A stretch of DNA of 29,142 nt from an uncultured bacterium (GTDB taxonomy: Bacteria; Cyanobacteriota; Vampirovibrionia; Gastranaerophilales; Gastranaerophilaceae). A program made the translations under genes and the position numbers. Under the pieces are notes generated by a model that saw only the letters and a program-made list of their open reading frames with translations, searched no databases and was not told the origin of the DNA. This document shows, piece after piece, positions 23,493 to 29,142 of the stretch. The DNA lies in the NCBI GenBank assembly GCA_949299435.1, contig CASGAK010000092.1:1-29142 (forward strand), written 5' to 3'. The number at the start of each line of letters is the position of its first letter. Positions within the stretch are counted from its first letter, which is position 1.

Positions 23493-24623
23493 TTATTTAA
23501 TTTTAACTCTTGGAACTACTGACATACCTGGTACTATATTATAATTTGATATATCTTCATCAAACAGAATTTTTACAGGTACTCTTTGGACTATTTTTAC
23601 ATAACTGCCAACAGCATTTTCTGGAGGGAATAATGAAGATTTTGCTCCAGTTGCTCTTTGAATACTATCTACATGACCTTTGAATTTTTTATGCGGATAA
23701 GTATCTACCTTAATCCAAGCAGGTTGTCCCTTTTTCATATTAGTCAATTGAATTTCTTTGAAATTAGCAACTACCCAAACTTTTTGAGGAACTATAGACA
23801 TCATTGGTTGTGCTATTTGCACATAATTGCCCTTTTCTACAGATCTTGCTGATACCATTCCATCTTCTGGTGCATATATTTTTGTATATGACAAATTAAT
23901 TTTTGCTTGATCAACCTCAGCCTCTAATCTTTTTATTTCAGCTTCTTGAGATTTTACCTGAGCTTTATTGGCTTCCAAGGCAGCTTTTACAGCCTTATTA
24001 TTCTCATTTGCAGCTTTTTCATTTGCCTGAGCTACTGTCAACATATTTAAACTTTTATCATACTCTTGCTTTGATACAATACCTTCTTTGTACATATCAG
24101 CATATCTTCTGTAATCTTTTTCTGCAAAATCAAGTTTTGATGATGCTGAATTTAACTCCTGCACGGTAAAATCAACTTTTGAAGAATTTTCATCAACTTG
24201 TCTTTCTATTACACCTAACTTTGCCTTTGCTTCAGCCAATTTAGCTTCTGACTGATCTAATTTTACTTTATAATCAGTAGGATCAATTTCTACCAAAATT
24301 TCTCCCTGTTTTACCTCCTGATTATCATCTACATATAAATTAATAACTTGTCCCGCTACTTTCGGAGCTATAGAAATTATATGACCTTCAACAAATGCAT
24401 CATCAGTTGATTGGTAAAAAGTTGCATTTATTGCCATGAATATTCCAATAAATACTAGAATTATTGCACATATAGTAGGGATTATTACTCTTTTCTTTTT
24501 GTATTCGGGGCGATTCTTTTTTAACTTTTCTTTTGCTCTTTTTTCTAAAGCATCTTTATCGATAGGTTTAATTTCATTATCTTCATCTTCTGCAAAAGGT
24601 TGGTTATTGTTTTGTTCATCCAT
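23493..24623 (-). CDS. HlyD/EmrA-type membrane fusion (adaptor) protein
   Basis: The 376-residue protein has a charged cytoplasmic N-terminus, one membrane helix (about 46-67), a split biotinyl-lipoyl domain (about 80-118 and 248-280, with PKVAGQVINLYVDDNQEVKQG and PEDGMVSARSVEKGNYV), a long alpha-hairpin (about 120-245) and a C-terminal beta-barrel region. This is the EmrA layout: inner-membrane anchored, linking an MFS pump to a TolC-type channel. GCGAGG before the ATG is the ribosome site. It is the first gene of the adaptor-pump unit and is expressed from a strong promoter divergent from the channel gene. The inducer and substrate are unknown. Confidence 0.92.
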   Translation of the reverse strand: MDEQNNNQPFAEDEDNEIKPIDKDALEKRAKEKLKKNRPEYKKKRVIIPTICAIILVFIGIFMAINATFYQSTDDAFVEGHIISIAPKVAGQVINLYVDDNQEVKQGEILVEIDPTDYKVKLDQSEAKLAEAKAKLGVIERQVDENSSKVDFTVQELNSASSKLDFAEKDYRRYADMYKEGIVSKQEYDKSLNMLTVAQANEKAANENNKAVKAALEANKAQVKSQEAEIKRLEAEVDQAKINLSYTKIYAPEDGMVSARSVEKGNYVQIAQPMMSIVPQKVWVVANFKEIQLTNMKKGQPAWIKVDTYPHKKFKGHVDSIQRATGAKSSLFPPENAVGSYVKIVQRVPVKILFDEDISNYNIVPGMSVVPRVKIK

Positions 24624-24663
24624 AAAAACCTCGCTTATTATTTATTAAATTAATTCCTCTAAT

Positions 24664-24693
24664 TTTATACTAGCACAAAATAAAAAATTTCAA
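24664..24693 (-). promoter_or_regulatory. Promoter of the efflux adaptor-pump unit
   Basis: On minus, TTGAAA (24693-24688) and TATAAA (24669-24664) are separated by 18 bases, about 40 bases before the adaptor ATG. Good match and spacing. Confidence 0.6.
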
Positions 24694-24730
24694 GAAAAAG
24701 AAAATGTTTATTACTTGTAAAAAATATTTT

Positions 24731-24760
24731 TCCTTTATGTTAATATATTATCATAAAGGA
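24731..24760. promoter_or_regulatory. 30-base palindromic operator candidate
   Basis: The half-sites TCCTTTATGTTAATA and TATTATCATAAAGGA match as inverted repeats at 14 of 15 positions, with the centre between 24745 and 24746. It overlaps the -10 element of the channel gene and ends ten bases before its ATG, a classic position for a repressor site of TetR or MarR type. No regulator gene is in the window. Confidence 0.6.
24738..24746 (+). promoter_or_regulatory. Extended -10 element of the channel gene
   Basis: TGTTAATAT lies inside the palindrome, about 24 bases before the ATG. The -35 is weak (TTGTAA at 24715-24720 is 20 bases away). The same nine bases form the -10 at 15909-15917. Confidence 0.45.
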
Positions 24761-24769
24761 ATTTAGGAT

Positions 24770-26167
24770 ATGAAAAATTTTAAGTTAATGTTAATAGCCC
24801 TACTAATTTTGTTGTGCAGTTTGAGCACCGGCTATGCAAAGGAAACGCCAAAAGACGATTACAGATTAACTTATGTAAATATTGATTGGTGGAAGCAATA
24901 CAACGATGAAAATCTTGTAAATCTTATGATGAAGACTTACAACAATAATCAGGATTTAAAAATTGCAACAATCAAATCAAAACAGGCTGATCAAGCAGTA
25001 AAAGAGGCATTTGCGAATGAGCTTCCTTATTTAGGATTTAGCGGGAATATAGGACGAGAAATGCCCAGTGCAACAACGAGATTTGGAAATTTAGTAATCC
25101 CTGATTACTCTCAGACCAGATTTTTGCTGCCTCTCACAATGACTTATGAAATAGATATTTGGGGCGAGAACAGACTAAAGACAAAAAGTATTGAAAAACA
25201 AAGAGATATAATTAAACAAAATGAACGTGCCTCATACATAAACCTCACAAGTGAAGTGGCTTCAAATTATTTCAATCTTATAAAACTTGATAAGTTAATA
25301 AAAAACCAAGAAAAACTTGTTAATTTGCAAAGACAAATAACTAAAATGCAAGAAATAAAATATAAAAACGGACTTTGCTCAACAATTGAAGTAATGACTG
25401 AAAAGCAAGCATTAACAATATTTGAAGAGGAATTAAACGATTATAAAAACAAACAAGATACTATATACAATCAATTATTAGTTCTACTTGGAGAAAGGAA
25501 TTCAAAAGAAATTACACGTAATTCATTTGAACAACTAAGCCTGCCGAACATTCCTGAAAATATCTCTGCAGATGCAATATCTCAAAGACCTGATTTGATA
25601 AAGGCTGAAGATTATATCAAAAAAATAGGTTATGATGTTCGAGTAGCAAGAAAAAGTTTCTTGCCAAAATTTACAATATACGGACAAGCAGGCTTTAACG
25701 CATATAACAATTTTTCACACCTGTTTGATTCTCATACATTTTTGGCAAACGTAGGGATATTACCATCAATTGACTTATTCACAGGTGGAGCAAAACTTGC
25801 TCATCTGAAATTCAACAAATTGGAATATGAAAAAGCAACCGAATTATATGAAAAAGTACTTTTGACTTCTATTCAAGAACTCAATGATTCTTTAACAACA
25901 GCAAAAATTTCTAAAAAAAATTATGATAAAGCCATAGAAAGAGTTGGAATTGAAAAAGAAAAATTTTTACTAAGTGAAAAAAGTTTAAATATCGGCTCTA
26001 AATCTCAATTAGAACACCTTAAATCCGAAGAATCACTAATATTAAGTGAAAGAGCTGAAATCTCTAACAAAATTAACTATCTCACCTCTACAATAAACTT
26101 ATATAAAGCAGTAGGCGGAGTTGATTATAACAAAATAAAAACAGACAATATACAAGAAAATATTTAA
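24770..26167 (+). CDS. TolC/OprM-type outer-membrane efflux channel
   Basis: The 465-residue protein has a signal peptide (1 to about 23, ending GYA) and two outer-membrane-efflux repeats. The first opens WWKQYNDENLVNLMMKTYNNN, the typical W-x-x-F/Y-x-D-x-x-L-x-x-L-I start of the OprM/NodT subfamily, and contains YEIDIWG. The second opens near AISQRPDLIKAEDYIKK, matching the R-P-D-L-x-x-A-E signature. Long helical stretches form the periplasmic tunnel. OprM relatives are lipoproteins, but here the signal-peptide cysteine (C16) lacks a proper lipobox, so it is probably not lipidated. It completes the tripartite pump with the divergent adaptor and MFS genes. AGGA ahead of the ATG is the ribosome site. 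Confidence 0.9.
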   Translation: MKNFKLMLIALLILLCSLSTGYAKETPKDDYRLTYVNIDWWKQYNDENLVNLMMKTYNNNQDLKIATIKSKQADQAVKEAFANELPYLGFSGNIGREMPSATTRFGNLVIPDYSQTRFLLPLTMTYEIDIWGENRLKTKSIEKQRDIIKQNERASYINLTSEVASNYFNLIKLDKLIKNQEKLVNLQRQITKMQEIKYKNGLCSTIEVMTEKQALTIFEEELNDYKNKQDTIYNQLLVLLGERNSKEITRNSFEQLSLPNIPENISADAISQRPDLIKAEDYIKKIGYDVRVARKSFLPKFTIYGQAGFNAYNNFSHLFDSHTFLANVGILPSIDLFTGGAKLAHLKFNKLEYEKATELYEKVLLTSIQELNDSLTTAKISKKNYDKAIERVGIEKEKFLLSEKSLNIGSKSQLEHLKSEESLILSERAEISNKINYLTSTINLYKAVGGVDYNKIKTDNIQENI

Positions 26168-26187
26168 ATTATATAAACTAAAATACT

Positions 26188-26215
26188 AAAAAAGCCCGAA
26201 TATTTCGGGCTTTTT
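26188..26215. terminator. Bidirectional terminator between convergent genes
   Basis: AAAAAGCCCGAA (26189-26200) pairs perfectly with TTCGGGCTTTTT (26204-26215) around a three-base loop. A and T runs on both sides allow termination of the channel gene on plus and the prepilin-like gene on minus. Confidence 0.88.
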
Positions 26216-26218
26216 AAA

Positions 26219-27136
26219 TTAGTTATAATCTTCAATTTTAACATAACATTGAGAGATTTTATTATTTTGACTGGTGCACCCAGCTGAATTATTTACAGTA
26301 TTTGCTACCGGATAAGTTACTACAAAAGGACTATTAGCAGGAAAACGACTCGCAAAATCCAAAGACATAGGCTCTGTTATAGCCTTACTATCCCCCCAAG
26401 CATCATGCTTTGCCCAATAATAAGTATTTGGTGCAGACCTTGTACCTTCTGGATCATTTTCGTCATTAGGCGGATAAATAGCTGAAGCTTGCATATAACG
26501 AGTATCTATTTCCGGAGGTCCTACAGGTATTACTACAGAAGATTCCGTAACTACAAATGCTACTATATCTACAAGTTTTGAGTTTGAATCCCAAAAAGTA
26601 TTACCTGAATTATCCCATTGAGCAAGATTAGGGCCTCTAGAACCATTAATATCTGCAAATACCACATAATATTTCATATTAACGCTGGTTCCGTTAATAG
26701 TCTCGTTAAGTACATACGGACTTCCACTATTTGACGCAATCCATAATCGCATTCCATTACTAAGAATCAATTGAATTTTGTTTTCAGGAAAACTGGTAGC
26801 ACCAATAGTCAAATCTCTTGATTGTTCACACTTTGGAACAATTGATCCCCCAGCTGAATCCTCAGAAGCAGCATTCATATACTCTTTAAGCATATTACAA
26901 AAATCATTTGAATTTTTTGGGAACCCTTGCAAATCAGCATCTGCAACCATAGAATTCCTTGTCATCATAGAATTATACACAGCTGTTTCTAATGAATGAT
27001 ACATTCTTACATACAACCACTTATAAGTTTTATCATAGGGTTTTATCGTTGATAGAGCCAATGTGGCTACAATTCCTATAATAAGAATTGTAATCATCAT
27101 CTCAGCTATTGTAAGACCTTTAAACTTCCGCAACAT
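26219..27136 (-). CDS. Type IV prepilin-like (pseudopilin) protein, long form
   Basis: From ATG at 27136 the protein has 305 residues and begins with a class III signal: basic MLRKFKG, cleavage after G7, then LTIAEMMITILIIGIVATLAL with Glu at +5. The +1 residue is L rather than the usual F or M. The globular part is large, with four or more cysteines (FCNML, PKCEQ, GCTSQ and SQCYV contexts) and the motif FADINGSRGPN, also found in the neighbouring prepilin as DVNGDKEPN. The longest frame starts at 27196, but that codon lies inside a near-consensus promoter (27168-27196); GGGAG seven bases before 27136 decides the start. It should be exported and assembled by a type II/IV pilus-like machine, none of which is in the window. 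Confidence 0.82.
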   Translation of the reverse strand: MLRKFKGLTIAEMMITILIIGIVATLALSTIKPYDKTYKWLYVRMYHSLETAVYNSMMTRNSMVADADLQGFPKNSNDFCNMLKEYMNAASEDSAGGSIVPKCEQSRDLTIGATSFPENKIQLILSNGMRLWIASNSGSPYVLNETINGTSVNMKYYVVFADINGSRGPNLAQWDNSGNTFWDSNSKLVDIVAFVVTESSVVIPVGPPEIDTRYMQASAIYPPNDENDPEGTRSAPNTYYWAKHDAWGDSKAITEPMSLDFASRFPANSPFVVTYPVANTVNNSAGCTSQNNKISQCYVKIEDYN

Positions 27137-27167
27137 ATCTTGCTCCCAAACTATCGTATCACTAATA

Positions 27168-27196
27168 ATTATAACATATTTAATAACAATCGTCAA
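27168..27196 (-). promoter_or_regulatory. Near-consensus promoter of the minus-strand prepilin gene
   Basis: On minus, TTGACG (27196-27191), a 17-base spacer and a perfect TATAAT (27173-27168) preceded by TGT (extended -10). This is the strongest promoter match found in the window. Confidence 0.75.
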
Positions 27197-27325
27197 GGTA
27201 AGATTTTTACTGCAAAATCAAAAAAACAAATCAAACAGATGATTTTTTGTAAATAAACTGCTTTTATAATGATATTAAAACTAGAAATAGTGGTATATTA
27301 TTTTATATAATATACTTTTCAGATA

Positions 27326-27342
27326 AAATAACGAGGTTATTT
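27326..27342 (+). promoter_or_regulatory. Short hairpin around the ribosome site of the plus-strand prepilin gene
   Basis: AAATAAC (27326-27332), GAG, GTTATTT (27336-27342) form a perfect seven-base-pair inverted repeat directly before the ATG. The Shine-Dalgarno GAGG (27333-27336) occupies the loop and first paired base. The stem is AT-rich and weak. Confidence 0.35.
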
Positions 27343-27969
27343 ATGAAAGAGAAAAAATTAGCATTTACATTCGCAGAAGTACTGATTACATTAGGAATTG
27401 TTGGAATTATTGCATCAATAATATTAGCGTCTTTAAAGCAACATCAGCCAGACAGACACAAATTATTATTTAAAAAGGCATACAATAATATTGAAAGAGT
27501 TGTAACAGAAATAATAAACGATGACTATTTATATCCAGAAGGTACTAAAGCTGATGGTTCAGCATTTTTAGGTTTGGATATGATAAACAACGAAGTTAAA
27601 ATAAATGATGATAGCACAAGTTATGTAGGAAACAAAAAATTTTGCAACCTATTCGCATTAAAATTAAATACAATATCAAGTGATGATATTAACTGTCCAG
27701 GTACACCTGGCGGAAACGGCAGCTTTGGCACACCGAGCTTTATTACAAATGAAGGAATAGCTTATTACATACCCTCTACAAACTTTACAGGAGATACCAC
27801 TATCACTATTGATGTAAATGGGGATAAAGAACCTAATTGTAAATACAATGCAGCCTCTTGCCCTGCTCCTGATAAATATGAAATAATAGTATCACCTGAT
27901 GGTGGAATTCACGTAGATGGAGATTTGGAAAAATCATATCTAAGATCAAACACCGTTGTAAAAGACTAA
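27343..27969 (+). CDS. Type IV prepilin-like (pseudopilin) protein
   Basis: The 208-residue protein begins MKEKKLA and then FTFAEVLITLGIVGIIASI, a class III prepilin signal with Glu at +5 and F at +1 but Ala instead of Gly at the -1 cleavage position. The soluble domain contains a DVNGDKEPNC motif and several cysteines (FCN, NCPG, NCKYNAASC) that could form disulfides. Many Melainabacteria genomes are remembered to carry numerous such A-F-T-x-A-E prepilins; this is a recollection, not a search. It is divergent from another prepilin gene and convergent with the photolyase gene. It has no linked assembly genes here. Adhesion, DNA uptake or a pseudopilus-driven secretion role are all possible. 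Confidence 0.85.
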   Translation: MKEKKLAFTFAEVLITLGIVGIIASIILASLKQHQPDRHKLLFKKAYNNIERVVTEIINDDYLYPEGTKADGSAFLGLDMINNEVKINDDSTSYVGNKKFCNLFALKLNTISSDDINCPGTPGGNGSFGTPSFITNEGIAYYIPSTNFTGDTTITIDVNGDKEPNCKYNAASCPAPDKYEIIVSPDGGIHVDGDLEKSYLRSNTVVKD

Positions 27970-27988
27970 TTAGTAAAAAATATAATAA

Positions 27989-28021
27989 AAAAGCCGATAA
28001 TTTTTTCAATTATCGGCTTTT
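27989..28021 (+). terminator. Rho-independent terminator after the prepilin gene
   Basis: AAAAGCCGATAATT (27989-28002) pairs perfectly with AATTATCGGCTTTT (28008-28021) around a five-base loop. The A/T runs could also serve the convergent photolyase gene, though its stop is 60 bases away. Confidence 0.82.
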
Positions 28022-28081
28022 CATTTAAAATAAATCTATATCGAATTAACCAATATTGGAATAAAGAACAAAAGAATTAAA

Positions 28082-29142
28082 CTAATTATTCATTGCAAAT
28101 TTTTCAAGATAACTACCGTTTTTAAGTTTTTTTAAAATTATTTTTGAAGACATTTTTCTGATTTTTCCGGATATATAAATTTCTTTAAATGGTCTGTCAT
28201 GTAAACCTGCAATCGCCCAAAGAATCCCCACATATCCATTAGCAGAAGGGGCATCAAATGCATATTTATCATTTAAATAAATTGCATAATCTATAGCGTC
28301 ATGAGGAGAATCCGTCCATTGTAAAAGCATCTTAGCCCAATACATTCGGAGATACCCGTGAATTTTACCGCAAGTTAACAACTGATTTTGAGCAGCATTC
28401 CATACAATATCATGTGTCTTTGCATTTTCTAATTCTTTAATAGAATAAATAGTTGGTCTGAAATCATTTTTATGTTTTCTAAGAGATTTAATAGCCCAAT
28501 CTGGAGCAGCCATAAAATTTTTAAACTTTTTATTATACAAACAAAAATTATCAGCAAGCTCTTTTCGAACAATCAATTCTTCCAAGAAAGCCTCTTTATT
28601 TTCATAGGAAGCATCGCTTTTATATACTTCTAAGGCAACTCTTTGAGCTGAAATGAACCCCCAATTAATAAAAGGACTCAAATTAGATATCACATCAAGA
28701 TTAGGGTTGTTTTTATCTTGAACATAATTATCAAGTTTATCCGCAATAAATTTTTTCAAAACTTCATAAGCTCTGGAATTAGACACAAACCTATCTTTAA
28801 ACTCGGTAAAAAATGGATAAATATTTTTATAGATTCTATTTCTAAATTGTAAAGCACTATACTCTTGCTTATCAGAAATATATCTAGCCGGAACGATATT
28901 ATGAGAATCGATCTCTGTAACTTTATAATTCAAATCTAACAATATAGTATTATCTCTAATAGGATTAAAGTCAATAACAATCTGTGCAGGAGACACACAT
29001 TTAACAAAAGATTGGAAATGTTTCTGCTCAAGCACTTGAAAATCCAAATCATAGTGTATCATATCATTTTCTAAAATATCAAGCTCAGCATCATAAAATT
29101 GCTTTTTGGGTAAATATTTAAAATTATTATATACATGAACGA
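28082..29142 (-). CDS. Class II CPD photolyase, N-terminus outside window
   Basis: The frame is open to the window end. The ATG at 29062 is internal, since homologous sequence continues upstream of it. About 353 residues are present of an expected 440-480. Class II features include IVIDFNPIRD, EIDSHNIVPARYISDKQEYSA-type sequence, SPFINWGFISAQRVALEV, EELIVRKELADNFC, and the C-terminal FAD-domain block with WNAAQNQLLTCGKIHGYLRMYW, YLNDKYAFD and NGYVGILWAIAGLHDRPF. The enzyme repairs cyclobutane pyrimidine dimers with light via FADH-. The loop usually reading DGRDPNGYVG is here DAPSANGYVG. The start and antenna-domain sequence cannot be judged. Confidence 0.85.
   Translation of the reverse strand, partial: VHVYNNFKYLPKKQFYDAELDILENDMIHYDLDFQVLEQKHFQSFVKCVSPAQIVIDFNPIRDNTILLDLNYKVTEIDSHNIVPARYISDKQEYSALQFRNRIYKNIYPFFTEFKDRFVSNSRAYEVLKKFIADKLDNYVQDKNNPNLDVISNLSPFINWGFISAQRVALEVYKSDASYENKEAFLEELIVRKELADNFCLYNKKFKNFMAAPDWAIKSLRKHKNDFRPTIYSIKELENAKTHDIVWNAAQNQLLTCGKIHGYLRMYWAKMLLQWTDSPHDAIDYAIYLNDKYAFDAPSANGYVGILWAIAGLHDRPFKEIYISGKIRKMSSKIILKKLKNGSYLEKFAMNN

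Noticed and set aside
24770..26167. Channel protein as an OprM-type lipoprotein
   Set aside because: The cysteine in the signal peptide lacks the small residue at -1 needed for a lipobox, and a good signal peptidase I site follows at GYA.
27137..27196. Longer start for the minus-strand prepilin
   Set aside because: The extra codons lie inside a near-consensus promoter, and the prepilin signal requires a short basic leader.

Overview
The window is AT-rich bacterial DNA with dense, short-spaced genes and no gene-free stretch above about 180 bases. It looks like a diderm, probably anaerobic, gut-type organism. Outer-membrane export parts (a Wza-like multi-SLBB protein and a TolC-type channel) argue for an outer membrane. 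Two orphan prepilin-like proteins, one with the N-terminal motif AFTFAEVLITLGIVG and both with an internal D-[VI]-N-G motif, fit Candidatus Melainabacteria / Vampirovibrionia (order Gastranaerophilales). That placement rests on remembered family resemblance and was not checked by a search. No tRNA, rRNA, CRISPR array, transposase or integrase was seen.

Layout. (1) 1-5462 is the edge of a surface-polysaccharide locus: a MurJ/Wzx-type flippase (minus, cut by the window start), a Wzz/GumC-type chain-length protein, then a tight three-gene operon of HAD phosphatase, CMP-sugar synthetase-like enzyme and DRE-TIM aldolase fused to an unassigned C-terminal domain. Together these three could make a CMP-activated 3-deoxy-2-keto sugar acid. 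(2) 5595-8737 is lipid-related: a radical SAM protein coupled to a PAP2 phosphatase (minus), divergent from a YegS-type lipid kinase. (3) 8739-15787, all minus: two proteins related to parts of 2-hydroxyacyl-CoA dehydratase activases (COG3580/DUF2229-like and COG3581-like) flanking a PHP phosphoesterase, then a radical SAM/SPASM protein and the 820-residue SLBB export protein. (4) 15941-21817 is mostly housekeeping: a maltose-acetyltransferase-like enzyme, an HSL-type esterase, a small proline-rich membrane protein, MsrB, NADP-type glutamate dehydrogenase, a SIMPL-domain protein, and two uncharacterised proteins. (5) 21906-26167 is a complete tripartite efflux system: an EmrB-like MFS pump and EmrA-like adaptor on minus, with a divergent TolC/OprM-like channel on plus whose promoter lies inside a 30-base near-perfect palindrome. 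(6) 26219-27969 holds two divergent prepilin-like genes, and 28082-29142 a class II photolyase cut by the window end.

Most interesting for follow-up are the putative aldolase-based CMP-ulosonic-acid operon, the split activase pair around a PHP enzyme with no ASKHA ATPase nearby, and the degenerate kinase-like tail of the Wzz protein. Several starts were moved downstream of the longest open frame because ribosome-binding sites or promoters decide them (PAP2, SLBB protein, the 235-residue membrane protein, the minus-strand prepilin).
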